Source: Triglochin maritima (lineage: Eukaryota; Streptophyta; Magnoliopsida; Alismatales; Juncaginaceae). Taken from it: a DNA stretch of 64,000 nucleotides. The notes beneath the pieces are model-generated. The model was not told where the DNA came from. It saw nothing but the letters and a program-made list of their open reading frames with translations, and ran no database searches. Made by a program: the position numbers and the translations under genes. Below, in pieces: positions 24,101 to 37,026 of this stretch. The DNA lies in assembly GCA_963682175.1 (NCBI GenBank), contig OY821771.1, positions 39,452,201 through 39,516,200 of the forward strand. The letters run 5' to 3'. Within the stretch, counting starts at the first letter, position 1. Each line of letters begins with the position of its first letter.

Positions 24101-27100
24101 TTCATCCATTGGTTTCTTTGTACAGGTTTTGATACGTTTAATTGGCGCTGATGAACATATGTATTCCAACTACATGGAGGCTATCCCGTGGTTGGATGAT
24201 ATGAACATCCTCGAGATGATTGTGGATAAGTTCAGTTCATCTGTAAGTGTCTCATGGTCTTCCTTTCTTTATCAAGTCTCATCACTCCTTAATTTTTGTC
24301 AACTTATTATCATGTTTCTTGTTAAGTAAGTGGCTTCGTAGCTTTCTGGTCTAAGTAACACTAATATGCCATTTACTATGTTTGCACAAGTTGTTAAGTG
24401 TACTATTTTGTCCTTGTAAAATGTTACTGGTTGACTTTCACACTCTTTACTATTTCCCTTGTCTTGTGGCCCAATCTTGTATTTTCATATCCAAACACTT
24501 CGCGAGTACATTATGATCTGCTGCATTCCTAGTTTTGTACTTTGTACATTTACTTGCTTTCTTTTATTATTTTTTGGACATTATAATGCTTTTTTATCAA
24601 CACATTTCTCATAAATGGAACAGGATTCTCCTGAAGTGCATGCAAATGCTGCAGAAATCCTGTGTGCTATAACTCGTTATGCTCCTCCTGGTCTGGCTTC
24701 TAAGATTTCCAGCCCAAGGTCGTTTTTCTATGTTAGAGTGGCTTTTTTCTGCAAAGATCAGCATTTTTGCAACTTTGTGATGACATAAGCTTTTATTTAA
24801 ATTATCTACCTGAATTGGAAACTCCATTTATTTTTCAGCTTTGTTGGTAGACTGTTTCGTCATGCTCTGGAAAAGTCAAGGCCAAAATATGTTTTAGTCC
24901 ACTCATTGACCGTATGCATATCTTTGCTAGATTCCAAGAGGTTAGTATCAGCTTCTTATAATGCGTATCGAAGCCCACCAAGTCATGGATCCATTACTGT
25001 GAATCCTGAGACGGTTGAAAGCTTGCTTGAGAGCCTTGGTAAGTGGTTAAGTTAGTTTCTATCTTCACACAGTCTATTACCAAATTGTTCTTACAGTGTG
25101 GTTCCTCTTGTTGTACACTTTTATTTTGTCATTTTAGTTTACACCCCAACTGACATTCATACAACTCTTTTTCATGATTTTTAAACTTAAATAGCTCATA
25201 ACTATACTAATGGTGCAAGTTTTATCTTATTTTGCATGTTTGTTCACAAGCATTTTTTGTTTTCAATGGATTGGGAAGCTTGAAGTTGCCATCTCATTGT
25301 ATTTGATGATCCTTATTATATTGCTTCATGGCTATGATCTTGCAGGTGACTTATTAAAGCTTTTGGAGACCCCTCGGTCCCCTTATGATAGCACTTTGTC
25401 CACAACATATGGAAGCTTACGGCCTCCTCTAGGAAAACATAGGTTGAAGGTATTATTATCATCTGCTTCAGCCCCAGTTGTACCTTTGTTTCATGCCCGA
25501 GATTTTAGTGTACTTGGTTTCAAATAAATATCCTCTGTGGAGGAGAAGTTTTAGCAATCTTTAGTCTTCATCTTTCAGGTGTTTCATCCATCTTAGGTTC
25601 TATAAATTTTATAACAACTATCTCCAACATGCGTGGACAGTGCTTTACACATTTCCAACATGAAACTTTTAGTGCATTTTGCAAAGCTATGACAGATCAA
25701 TTTACAACTCAGTGTATACTGTGTAGTGTGTGGTGGTGAAATCGTAAAAGGAACTGGTAAATCATAAAATGAACCTACCAATCCGGGGTCAAAGGATGGA
25801 TCCTTTTCAGGAAGATATTTGTTGTGTCTTGGATCTCATTGTCCCACCTATCATGCACAGAGTTCTTTTCTTAACTCTCAACATTAACTTGTATAGTTTT
25901 AAACTCCATACTAATGCCTATACGAAATATTCAATCAGATCGTGGAATTCATCTCAGTCCTCTCGAATGTTGGTAGTGAAACTGCTGGAAAGGAACTGAT
26001 TCGTCTTGGGGTTTTACGTCGTATATTGGATTTGTTTTTGGAGTAAGTGGTATTTGTTGGCTTAAATATTAATGACTTCGGTATCCAAGAAAATTAATTT
26101 TGCATATACGTTGCGCAGGTACCCATTCAACAATTTTTTGCATCATCATGTGGAAAATATCTTGATCTCTTGCTTGGAGAGTAATCAGTCTCTTGTTACT
26201 GAACATCTTTTAGAGGATTGTGATCTTGTTGGAAAAATACTTGCAGCCGAGAATAACGTCACATTGTTACCTGATGGGGTCAGTGTTCCAGTATGAGTTT
26301 TTTTTAAAAAAAAATTCATCATGTTCTTCTTGGTCCTTTGTCCCATAAAAATATTGATAGGTTTTGTATTTTCCTATGCAGCCAACTGTCCCTGCAGAAG
26401 GTAAATCCCTACCTAGAATTGGTAGCATCGGTCACATAACAAGAATCGCAAATAAGCTTGTTCAACTAGGGAACAGCAATAGTGTAATACAGAAACATCT
26501 GCAGGTTGGTCTATTACCATGATTGTAGTGGTCCTTTTTGAATATAAAAAATGCTATTGTATGTTGTATTTTTCAAGGTGATTTTGTATAGTAAATTGGC
26601 TTTCCCTGATAAGTTTTCTTGGTTTGTTGCCCAAATGGCTTTCAAAGTTTTCTGATATGGTTTAAACTTTCTATAGATTTTTATATTTCCCTTGCAACAA
26701 CACAACAACAACAAAGCATTTAATCCCAAACTAGTTGGGGTATGCTAGAAATGAAACTCTAAGGAGTCACAGTTCAGGCACGTGAATCGTCTTCTTCCAC
26801 GCGTTTCTATCCAATGCAAATTCCCGAGGAACATTCCAATATTTTAGATCTCTTTTGACCGTTTCCTCCCAAGTCAATCGTGGTCTACCTCTTTCTCTTT
26901 TTGTGTCTTCGATCCGATTCAATACTCCTCTTCTTATAGGTGCCTCCATATGTCTTCTTTGTACATGTCCAAATCATTTCAGTCTGTGTTGTATATTTCC
27001 CTTGATTTCGACTTTTTCCAATTTTGTTCAATATATATACGTATGTATATTCAGTGCCAGACTGCCGGTTCTATTTAGTCCTGATATGCTTATTAATGCT

Positions 27101-29820
27101 CAAACAAAACTTAGTTGTACTTTTTTTAACCTTTTAATGCTAGACAAGATAATTGTAGCACAACCAATTGTATCATTTGGCTACTTTTAGAATTTTCAGT
27201 ATAATGGTGTGTGTTCTGCTGGCAACTAGAATTATTAGATTTGTATTTTTTTGTATATCTTGACCTACAATCTCCTTTCTGGAATTTAATATTTGAGACG
27301 CACTATTTGATTCTTGTTTATTACAGGGAAAGAGTGAATGGATTGATTGGCATGCAAATGTGCTGCTCAAACGTAATGCCACGGAAAGTGTTTACCAGTG
27401 GGTCTGTGGGTATGTATTTGATACATTGTTTATTGAAACATAGATTCTATTTTAGAGCATGATCTTTGGTGTTACAGTAGCAAAGGCGAACTAAGGTGTT
27501 TCACTACATGCCATCACTAAACAACAACTTTTACTATTTTAGAATGGTTATTAATTATTATAATCGTCGCCTATGAAATTCTGTTTATAGTATACTGAGA
27601 TCCTTTTTTTCAGAATACCAAATATGAGCATGTACTTGACATTTTAGGCATATGTTAGATGGTGTTCCTGTTACGTAACGAGGGTCAGGAAGGAAAGCCA
27701 TATTTTAATCTTTAGAAAGCTCTTGATGTATGGTGTGATGCAAAGCCAGACATAATACACATCATTTAGTTGCCCTTCCTTGTGACTTTGTCTACTATAC
27801 ATCCTAATTCAACCTGTTTTTTTTATCAAGACAGGAACTTCATGGATCTCAACTATTTATCATTTGCAATTTATGCTGCATTAAATCATCTTTTTTGTGT
27901 TTTATGCAGCCGCCCAGCTGCGTTACAGGACCGCACTAGAGATAGTGATGATGAAGACCTTCGAGATAGAGATTATGATATAGCAATGCCGGTAGGTAGT
28001 TAATAAGGTTCACTAAGAATCATTTTCATGACTTGTGATGATCCTTCTATCTTATAACTTTAAAATCTCAGTGAAATAGCTTTAAATTGAAGGATTGGTA
28101 ATCTCTAGCACTATTAAAGTTCGTCTACCGTGACCTTGTTTAGATCCTTCATGATGTCCTTGTTCTGCAAGGCAAATACTAAAATTAATTTTGAGCATCA
28201 TCCATTTTTGAAGAGGGACTTGATCTTTGTTGTTTTCTCCGGAGCCTTTTTATGATCTAATTAGTTTGCCCTTTGTAAAGTCAGTTTGTTAGGTCTGTGT
28301 CATATCTTACTTGCTGATATGTACACATGTTGATAAGCTGAAAAATATAGCTGCATAAACAACATTCACACTCAATGTTGAAATTTGTTAGTAATCACCA
28401 GTGATGCAAGACATGAGGTTGGGTCCAATTCAATAATTGGGGCATTAAATGGATATTTGTATATACAACGGTAACATGCTGTGCCTATCAAGTCCACGTA
28501 TAGTTCTGTGTTGAACAACATCAGGCCGTAAATTCTCAACAGTGCCTCTTTTGTGGAGAAAGATTAGTCAGGCCTGTTGATTATGACCTTGCATAATTTT
28601 TGTGATTGTTGATCTTTGATTCAAGTTCTCAACTGGAGCACAATGTTGCTCCTTTTCATGACTGATTCTGTTATGGTCTTATGACTCTTATGCCCCTACA
28701 GTGTGATGGCATGACATTGATCAGATGAGCATGTATGCCATGTGTTTAAGGTTAAGTCTTATTATTGTAGCCATTTTATTAATTAGAACTCTATAAGGTG
28801 TATTTGCCATACCGGTGAACACAAGTCAGATCATATCATCCTTGTTAAAGCATTAATGTGTCATATATTCTGGTCAACTAATCAATACCATGTTTATCAA
28901 ATGAAGAAAGATGGATATTTATGAGTTAAAATTGAAAAACTGCAGGATGTGTACTTTGGTGGTGAGTCTGCTGAAGTTGTCATCTCGTCATTGTGTCTAG
29001 GTGAAGAAGAAGAAGATAGGTATGATAAGTTCTTTGTTTTATGCTTTATTACTGGCATTGTTTTTCATTCAATTTACTTGTTGCACTCCTTGTACGATAA
29101 CTTCAGATATTTGTGTGATTCATAGTATTGATGATTAGACTCACTCTTAGAGTATGATCTTGCAGTAGCTCTCTCATCACGAACTCCAACTGGTTTGCCT
29201 TTGAAGGCAATCGATTTGCTAATGAACAACTAACAAACTCATTTGCACCATCACCTAGTACAGATGAAGCTGATGAGGTCATTCTTGGTGAAGGTGAGGA
29301 GTTAGATGGTACAACAGCACGTAGCCAAGCTACTGATTCAGGTCATTCAGAAGAACCCGAGAGTGCAGTTTTGGTGAACGATCTCATAGAGGAATCTAAA
29401 GAACAAACAATTTTTTTGAGTACTATAAGTGAATTCGAAAAGCCACCTGAATGGGTTGAATGGAGGGAGACGTCTGACAGAGCAGATGTCAGTGTCCCTC
29501 AACCAGGTGCAGTAATCCCAAATGGTGACATCCGTGGAGATGTTGACCTCAATAAAGAACAGGCAATAAAGATCCCTACGAACCCTTTTTGCTCTGATCC
29601 AGAAAATATGAACAACAATGAAGGTAAGTTGAATGAGGAAGCTGGATGCTCTCCAGATCTTCCTGCTGCTAGTCTTGTTAACAACCCAAAACCTGTTGAG
29701 AATAAGGATTTGGGTATGCATTTTGAGCAAGGTAGTAGTACCGCTGATGCAGAGATTAAAGCTAACCAGGAAGCAAAAGAGGTTGCCCAAGTTGAGAAGG
29801 AAGCGACAGAAAACAACTGA
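18185..29820 (+). CDS. SAPS-domain regulatory subunit of PP6-type phosphatase
   Basis: Eighteen coding exons: 18185-18223, 19737-19840, 20568-20654, 20743-20818, 20985-21059, 21195-21248, 22506-22565, 24126-24242, 24624-24718, 24839-25038, 25346-25449, 25939-26042, 26119-26290, 26382-26504, 27327-27409, 27910-27991, 28946-29019 and 29166-29820; 767 residues, all GT-AG. It starts [13 protein letters not shown] and continues with family hallmarks [102 protein letters not shown] and [15 protein letters not shown]: the helical-repeat SAPS region. The C-terminal third is acidic and disordered ([10 protein letters not shown] onward). SAPS proteins bind and direct the PP6/Sit4 catalytic subunit in cytosol and nucleus. 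Exon 13 could also stop at 26278. A segment usually found between YDIAMP and DVYF was not seen. Two LINE tails sit in introns. Confidence 0.93.
20325..20391 (-). mobile_element. Very short LINE 3' tail in SAPS intron 2
   Basis: ACAACAACAACAATGCCTTA, then AATCCCTAACTAGTTGGG and GCTAGAAATGAAACTC, is the reverse complement of the 3' end of the LINE at 26695. It is bounded by CACTTAA at 20318-20324 and 20392-20398, a probable target duplication. Only 67 bp were copied. Confidence 0.7.
26695..26991 (-). mobile_element. 5'-truncated LINE (RTE/L1-type) in SAPS intron 14
   Basis: A perfect 13-bp duplication, TATATTTCCCTTG (26682-26694 and 26992-27004), encloses a minus-strand LINE fragment. It encodes the reverse transcriptase C-terminus ([33 protein letters not shown]) and ends in a (TTG)n-type tail, seen as CAACAA on the plus strand. 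It is classic target-primed reverse transcription with 5' truncation. Being intronic, it is spliced out of the SAPS transcript. Confidence 0.93.
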
Positions 29821-31852
29821 GTGGTAGGCATTTCCTTGGCAACCTTTGACACAAAAAGATTGATACGGTATTTAGATTAGCCATCAGATACTGGGGGTGG
29901 GTTCTAACTGGTTGCTTAATATAAACATGGAGCCTTGTACATCTTGAAGAAGGGCTGTTTATTTTGCACTTCAATATTCTTTAGACGTGCATGGATTCAA
30001 TCATTCAAATTTCGCTCCTTTGGGACCTTGGATGGACCAAGTTCGTGGCACTATTTTGTTCAACGATGCAACTGTCCTAGCCTCGTAGTTTTTTAATTTT
30101 GCCGTTGTTTCTTTGTTTTAGTTTCGACACATTATAGGTTTATTACCTTTGGGATAATTACTTGTTGAATGGAGATGGTGTCCATAATTATTTTATTTTT
30201 ACGAGCTGCAAGGTCATTATTGTATATTTAAAATTTTGTGGGGTTACTTCTGGTTATCTATTCTTATTATTTTTCTAATAGTTTGTTCCAAGTTGTATCG
30301 TGCCGTGCTACTTTCTACCATTTGTAATAATGACTCGCTTTCTAAATGTTCCTGTCTTGTGGATGTCTGCTGGTTATGTTATATATGCGATTGGCTTTAC
30401 CTATGAAGTCGCAACATGAGTAATGTGTAGCTATAATTAGCTATAATTTGATATCAAAAGCTTCAGCATGTTATTTCAGTTTCTGTGAGTTCTCTTTTTA
30501 CAGTTAGCATCATGTTTTGTTTGTATTTTGTGATTTCGTATCCTTGATCTTGATCAATTACGGTCATGGATGTAACATTATTTTGGTTGAACGTTTACAC
30601 TGTTCGTCTTCCAACCAAAATCTCACAACCGTGATCGTCACTTTTGAAGAAAACAAAGGTGAATTATTACTCGCAAATTTGCAGGAGTCGACGATATGTA
30701 CGTTATGTGCTGGGGAAATAGACCAAGGTGGTCTCTCATTTGCACCTATTGTATGTGATCATTCAAATATGTAGATTTGGGTGCGTTTAACGCCCACCTC
30801 ATGTTTGATTTTTTCATTCCTAGAGGTACCAACGTATTTTCGCAACCTTCCAACCACATTTAAACTTTCTATGATCCAAGCATGCAACAAAAGAAAAAAG
30901 TTCACGACAGCTGGTTGGAAATAAACTCATTCTCACATAAAAGAAAACTCGATATGTTTTCAATCCATTGCTCCGCTTTGCTTATCTATATAGTAATCAT
31001 AATAAGTGTTAAGTACATATATAAGGTGGGCAGGTGAAAAGAACAAACAGTGCAGAAGAAAATCCAACTTGTGTATTAAAACGAGAGTAATCGATCCCTT
31101 ACGAACATCTCATTAGGTGCATCATATATATAATTGGAGCAGACCTGCACTTTCCCGGGTATGTGTTCAACAACCACAGCAGAGCCATTTTCTCTGCACA
31201 GAACCATAAACAGTGTCATCTTCCAACCAAAATCTACTAATCAAAACCAAAGAAAAGAAAAGAAAAAGACTTGACTTTGGAGTGATTTTATATTGTTGTG
31301 GTGTTTATGGCTTATGTGAATGAACACTTAAGTGTAGTCATAACCTACCAATCTAGTCATCACATTCATGTTGAGACATCTGAATTTGATGTTCTTTCGA
31401 AAGGTAACTACTTAACTTGATGTTGTTAAGGTAAATTTTTCCTAGTGTCAGATTTTTTCACTTCCGTATATCAACATTCTAATCTGCCAAGAGCTCTTTA
31501 TGCACGCACTTTAGTTTTACCAGCAATATATGCAAAACATTTAGGAACCAATTAATATCGAATTTTATCACTTGCCAAGGTTAGTACTTCAGCAACCACA
31601 CAAGCTGCAAGATTGAATATTGGGACATCCAGGGAATATATATAGTAAGTTGATGAACATAGTTTTTTCCCTTTTAAATGACTACACATGAAGAAACATT
31701 AGTACAATGTATATTTTAGCAACATAAAATATATATTTTTCTCTTAATCTTAAATTAGAAATGATTAAACTCGTTAAAACAACCCTACATACATGTCTAA
31801 AGTACGTGTTGAGACACGTACAAGTTGAACCTAACAGTATGGAATTGTACTA
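29821..31852. other. Intergenic, probable SAPS 3' UTR then nothing recognised
   Basis: The first few hundred bases are likely the SAPS 3' untranslated region. An 85-residue frame at 30517-30774 has no recognisable features. The rest is AT-rich. Confidence 0.5.
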
Positions 31853-32862
31853 TCATGATTCATGAATAATTGGGGAAAAACAACAAACGAAATGTGGGAT
31901 GAATGACGTTACACTCTTGTGGCGATATTCATAGTTGGGATCGGGCTTCAACCCTCCCTCCTTCTTCTTCTTCTTCTGCGACGGTTCTCCGGCCGTGTTG
32001 ACCCCGCTCGTCTTCTTCTCGTCTCTGGCTTTGTTGAATATAACGGTGAATCCTTCGGCGGAAGCAGGGTTGTTCACGTCCCATTCTCCAAACTTCGGCA
32101 GAGCTCGGTCCTTGTCATGCTACGTACAAACCAAATTTTTTGTTCATGAAATTAATGCACATTTCAAAAACCCAATAATATAAATAAATTCTAGAAAAAT
32201 GACAAAAAAATAGATTATATTAGTTCCAACAAATAGATTAAACAATCTACATGTTAACTAACAAGAACTATCGTGATTATTAGATCTTAGACACTACTAC
32301 AATATAGGAAATACACCAACAGTAAATATCCGTCAGTAGATGGATGTTATCATCCGTCGGTATTAGTATACACCGTTATACAGGTGTTGCTTCAATTAGA
32401 AAGTGAAGATAAAAAAAGAGGCTTCTGGTGGGGTTTGCATTTGCATTCACAATGATTAGGATTTAATTAGTATAATAATAATTGGAAGGAAAAACATGCC
32501 TACAACATGTCTGAATGGTGGATCCCAGCGAGTGGGGCCTTCGGATCTTTCTTGCCACCATTGGAGATTGTTGTCTGTTATTTCGGATGAAACTTTCATT
32601 TCCTTTTTTCTTTCTTTTTGAATTTTAAATAAGGAAGGAATTCTACAAACAATGTGCTACTAAGAATCGTACAAAATTCATCAAAATAATCGTAAAAGAA
32701 GTCGTAGGAGCATTGTATCGTATGAATACGAAAAAAGCAAAATGGTATCGTTAATTAATTTCTATCACCAAAACAATCCATGCAGTATCCATGCATGGAG
32801 GAAGAATTGGCATCACCAAACAAGCAAATCCATGCATGGATGTGTAGTCGTCTTACCGACAT
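31853..32862 (-). CDS. NOI / RIN4-like protein
   Basis: Two coding exons on the minus strand: a 6-base first exon (32862-32857, ATGTCG) and 32119-31853, joined over a 737-bp intron, giving 90 residues. The protein reads MSHDKDRALPKFGEWDVNNP, ASAEGFTVIFNKARDEKKT, then a Lys-rich linker (SQKKKKKEGG), and ends HFVCCFSPIIHES. PKFGEWD...EGFTVIFNKARDEKK is the NOI domain shared with RIN4; the late Cys pair is the usual acylated membrane anchor. NOI proteins sit at the plasma membrane and act in immune signalling and exocytosis; PxFGxW is the known cleavage motif for a bacterial effector protease. The start rests on the micro-exon, whose donor (GTAAGA) and phase fit. An extra 3' intron at AGT|GTAACG is possible. 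Confidence 0.82.
32292..32380 (+). mobile_element. Possible CACTA-type terminus in the NOI intron
   Basis: CACTACTACAATATAGGAAA resembles the CACTACTACAAAA ends of plant En/Spm elements and is followed by CCGTCAG and CATCCGTCGG subterminal-like repeats. The opposite end and TSD were not found. Confidence 0.35.
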
Positions 32863-32959
32863 GATGGGCCGAGAAGGGAGAGAGACCGGATGCGATTTGA
32901 AATAAGAAAGAGAGATGGAAGAATGTAGTTTTCCTTAATTATGCTTAGTTTAGCCTTTG

Positions 32960-32962
<3 letters not shown>

Positions 32963-32999
<37 letters not shown>
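32963..32999. repeat. (GA)n microsatellite upstream of the NOI gene
   Basis: An uninterrupted GA run about 100 bp upstream of the NOI start codon, a CT run in the sense of the gene. Pyrimidine-rich leaders are common in plant 5' regions. Confidence 0.9.
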
Positions 33000-33001
<2 letters not shown>

Positions 33002-33871
33002 GAGAGAAGGAACAAATGGATCCCGTTGTGGTCGCGGGAAGTTAATAACCGCCTCTTTTTGGGGTGGTGGTGAAGGTTTCAGCTCACATCGTAAACTTCG
33101 GAGGGTCCTTTAATTTTGTGCTTATCTTCTTCCTCCACTTCTTTACTACGATAACACGTTTCGGTATATGTCACCTATACATTTGGTATTAACAATGACT
33201 CTGTATGTTATGAATGAATGTAATATCATAAGTATCAATAAGAATATTGGTTTTAATTATAATCAAATAATTACTGCCTTAAATAAAATAGTAAAATGGC
33301 GAAAATGGTAGACCTTAGCTTAGGAAATGATATTTGCCCAAACTCGATTACTTTCTCATATCTTTTTTGGACCAATATATATACAAAAGTCTTGTAGAAG
33401 TCTTGATGAGTTCAAATGTTCAATTAAGGGGGTTCATGACCTTTAATTAGTTTGTTTTGTAAGTGGGTTAGAGAACTATGAATGGGCTTGATCAATTGGA
33501 CTACAACACACACAAAACTGGGTTGGATTTCATCTCAAACTCTGACCCCGAAGTAAATATTGCAGAAATAGTACACACCCAAATCACCGCCCATAATGAT
33601 TACGACATTAAACGCAGAACATAAATGTTCTCCGTGGATAAGAGTTTGACTTTGCGCTAATTGGACTTGTTTTCTACTTCGACGGTACGACACTATCTTG
33701 ATCCACTTTCATGTAGCCTACGACACAATGAAGAGGACGGAGTTTAATATCTTACGGACAAAAGTGATCAGACGAGTACACAACAATCGACTACCACTTA
33801 ACCACTTTGTCATGGTCAAGCTCGGACTTGATTGTTGCGATCGTTTCATGGGTTGATATTTGTATTTTTTG
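33000..33871. other. Intergenic, nothing recognised
   Basis: Sequence between the NOI promoter region and the second Harbinger-type MITE. No supported feature. Confidence 0.4.
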
Positions 33872-33874
33872 TTA

Positions 33875-34280
33875 GACCATCCTTAACGGTCTTAAAAAAA
33901 CCAGGCACCCAAGAAAAAAATGGACACATCAGTACAACACATGGACCACATAATCCGATTGACCGCCCGATTTTCCAACGGTCAGTTGGATCAGGGGGCA
34001 CGTGACTCCAATTGATTGGTTTTCCTTTTCTTTTTAAATATAAAAATATGTTAAAACACAAAAAATCTTAAAAAAATTAAGATTTTTTGTGTGTTTTACC
34101 CAGAATTGATCCCCAAATGACGTGGAGGGGAGAGAATGTAGGGCGTTTGAGTTGTTCTGGGTGTGGTTAAGAGAAATTTGGGGGGATTAGTTTGTGTTGA
34201 CGTGAGGGAAAGAAAAACTGACATGACTGAGAGAGAAATCAGGACGCCCGGGAATTACGCGGACGTTGTTAATGATGCTC
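33875..34280. mobile_element. PIF/Harbinger-type MITE, copy 2
   Basis: Left end GACCATCCTTAACGG, inverted right end GAGCATCATTAACAAC, flanked by TTA (33872-33874, 34281-34283). It shares the ends and the AAATGACGTG-AGAGA interior with the copies at 6604 and 45076. Confidence 0.85.
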
Positions 34281-34374
34281 TTAGTTCTCGTGACGTTTCA
34301 AACTGATGCCTATCATGGTCGACCCCTCCAGGATAATTGCGTCTGAGTTGGAGGATCCACTATATGTGTTGTCG

Positions 34375-34980
34375 CTAGGGGTGTAAACGGTGTGAGTTTT
34401 TGCCCCACTCCTATCCGTCTCGTATAAGTTAAGCAGGTAAACGAGGTGGCGTAAAAATAAAAAAATCGCTACCCGTCCTGCATAAGGGTGGAATAAGCGG
34501 GGCAAGTTTATGCGGGTTAGGTGAGACATTTTCAATTTAATGATGTAGTATAATTATTTTTTAATGAAATTTGATTACACAAACATTTAATGATGTAATA
34601 TAATTTTTTTAAAATAATAATATGGAACATGAACCGTAAAAAATATGACTGACAACGAGATTGAACATATTAGATATTTTTCTTTGTTAAAAATAAAGTA
34701 TTTTTGATATTTTACATACAAATATTATTTTATCTCGAAGAATATTAACCAAAATCACAAAGTCGGCCCAAATTAACTTAACTACACAAAATATCAAGAC
34801 CAAAAGCAACAAAAAACTTTAAAAAAAGTACTGTAATGTGGATTGTGACACTACAATAGAAGACCTTATACATGAATTATGAATATCTTCAACCATGAGA
34901 GTTATGCGGGACGAGTTGTGAGAAAATCATAAAACACATTGCTTATTTTTTTTGTTAGCTACCCGCATTTACAACCCCAG
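34375..34980. mobile_element. hAT-like element with GGGGTGTAAAC ends
   Basis: CTAGGGGTGTAAACGG on the left and GCATTTACAACCCCAG on the right are imperfect inverted repeats, with GCGGG/CCCGC-rich subterminal blocks on both sides, as in the elements at 42587 and 44431. The flanking 8 bases do not match well, so the exact ends are uncertain. Confidence 0.55.
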
Positions 34981-36100
34981 TAATTGCTCACGTTGGCTTG
35001 TGTTATTATGATGTCTTCACGTGAAAAAAGCACTTGGCGTGTGGCTTGTCTCAGCCTTTTGCAATAATAATGCCACTCTTCTCTCGTGGTCCTCAAACCA
35101 ACCACATTAATTTTCCCAACAAAAGTTGAACAAAAAACCCCCACCAACTTGATTCGGATCGAAGTGTGAATTCCATTTGCCAAAAGACTTTATGGATTCC
35201 TTTAGGAAAGAAATTATCACAATTACATTGGGCCATTTCCTTCAGCCAATTGCTTGCCTGTATGAGCACTCATATCGTATGGTGGCTTTGGATTGTGATT
35301 GTGTTTTCTAAACAGAAAGTATAAAGTTAAAACCCACCAAATGATTTGCTTTGAGTTGTAAGTGTTCATTTGCTTAAACTTGTAGACATCGAGAAGGAAG
35401 GAGGAAAAGACACCACAAACCTAGACTGACATGTCCACTGCAGGCCAAATGGCTTTCGCACTAAATTCGCTAAAATGCGCATGGCCTCCGTGATTAGCGG
35501 CAACAGGAATCCACATGCGCATTTTAGCAAGGTTCTATAATGCGCCGTTTGGTCGTTGGTTCCAACTGTTCCCCTTTTCATAGACGTAATATAAAGTATA
35601 AACATCAAAGTAGTCTTTTTTTGTTGTGATTTTCGCTATAACTGATGATACCTATAATGTAGTTAATTTGGAACAAGAAGATGAGTTTTGATAATCCAGG
35701 TTTTTAAAACTCAAATCTCGTTTCAAGCTCAGAACTCAACTCGAGTTGGACTCAAGTTCAGATTTAAAAAAATTGGATTCGAAAATGAACAATAACAGAA
35801 AAATAAATACTTTGTGTAAACAAACTGACTCGAACTTGAACGCTTGACCAAGAGTTTTATCTATCATATTATCAACTAATATTCATTGATTCAAAGTGTC
35901 TGGACTTTGGAGCATTCTTGCATTGGGTATCTGCGGTTGTGAAAGACTAGTAAGGGAATACCATAAGACAAACAAAAACAACAAACAACAAACAAAAGAC
36001 ACGTAAAAACAGGAAACAAGAGAGAGAGAAAAGAATATGAAATGTCCCCTCTTTCCCACCCACATCCCAATTTCCAATAATACCACACCCTAAAATCACC
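34981..36100. other. Intergenic, nothing recognised
   Basis: AT-rich DNA. About 35690-35870 has CTCAAGTTCA/CAACTCGAGTT-like motifs that may be another decayed element. From about 36150 onward a likely promoter and leader of the next gene begins, with GA and CT runs. Confidence 0.4.
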
Positions 36101-37026
36101 TGATATAACCAACAATAATATAACCTTTAATCTCCATCCATCCACCCAATGTGGTTCCCTCCTCTTTGGTCTCTCTCTGCTATGCTCTCTCAGTGTTTGT
36201 GGCAGCAGCAGCAGCAGAAGCTCCTCTGCTGAAACAGTAGATAGTGAGATTATCCACTCCTGCTGCACCAGAAGCAAAGTCTAGAGAGAGAGAGAAGCAA
36301 AACAAAAACAATAACACAGTTCTAAAGAGAGAGAGAAGGGGGAAGAGACAAACCCAAAACCCACATGCAGCAGAGTTCTCTCATGACACCAAAAACCCAA
36401 AAGCCATCAGACCCTGCGCAGCCTTGCCTTTGCTTTCCCTCACCAACACCTTTTTAGGTTCTTTTTTTTTTGGATTTTGTGAGGGTGGAGGAGAAGAGTG
36501 AAGACCCACAAGGGTTTGGGTTTCTTTTGTGGTAAAAGTTGGATCTTTTTGGTGTTTTTGTTTGGGTTTTTACTAGTTTTGTTGGGGAAAGGAAAACTTG
36601 TGTTATTTTTGTTGTTCTGTTGTTTTTTCTCCTGCAAGTTTGGATCTTTTCCATTTCGGTTTCTTGTTGATTGAAAAAAAAAGTGTTTTGTTGAGGGTTT
36701 TTTTCGTGTTTTTGTTGGATTGGAGAAGAAAAATAAAAAAAATGTTACCTTTCTGATAAATGGTTTCAACATGTTCTGAACAAAACACAAGCAAAGGATT
36801 ACTTTTTTCGGTGGCAAATTTTGAATATTTTCCCTCTTTTTTCGTGCAAAAAAGCTTCTTTCTTTAGCTTTCTCGTCTGGTTTTCTGTTTGATTGGAAAA
36901 ACTTTTTTTCTTTCTTTCCATTTCGAAGAAGATCACACCTTTGGTACTACAAACAACCCAATCCAATGCATTGCTTCACACAAGACCAAATCTGAACTGT
37001 TGGATCCAATTCGTGGTTCCGTCGCG

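Noticed and set aside
34375..34980. 8-bp target duplication for the hAT-like element
   Set aside because: The flanking bases match at only about half of positions, so only the terminal repeats were used as evidence.
36440..36817. Lys/Asn/Thr-rich minus-strand frames
   Set aside because: They are antisense to the poly-T-rich leader of the DUF632 gene; low complexity only.
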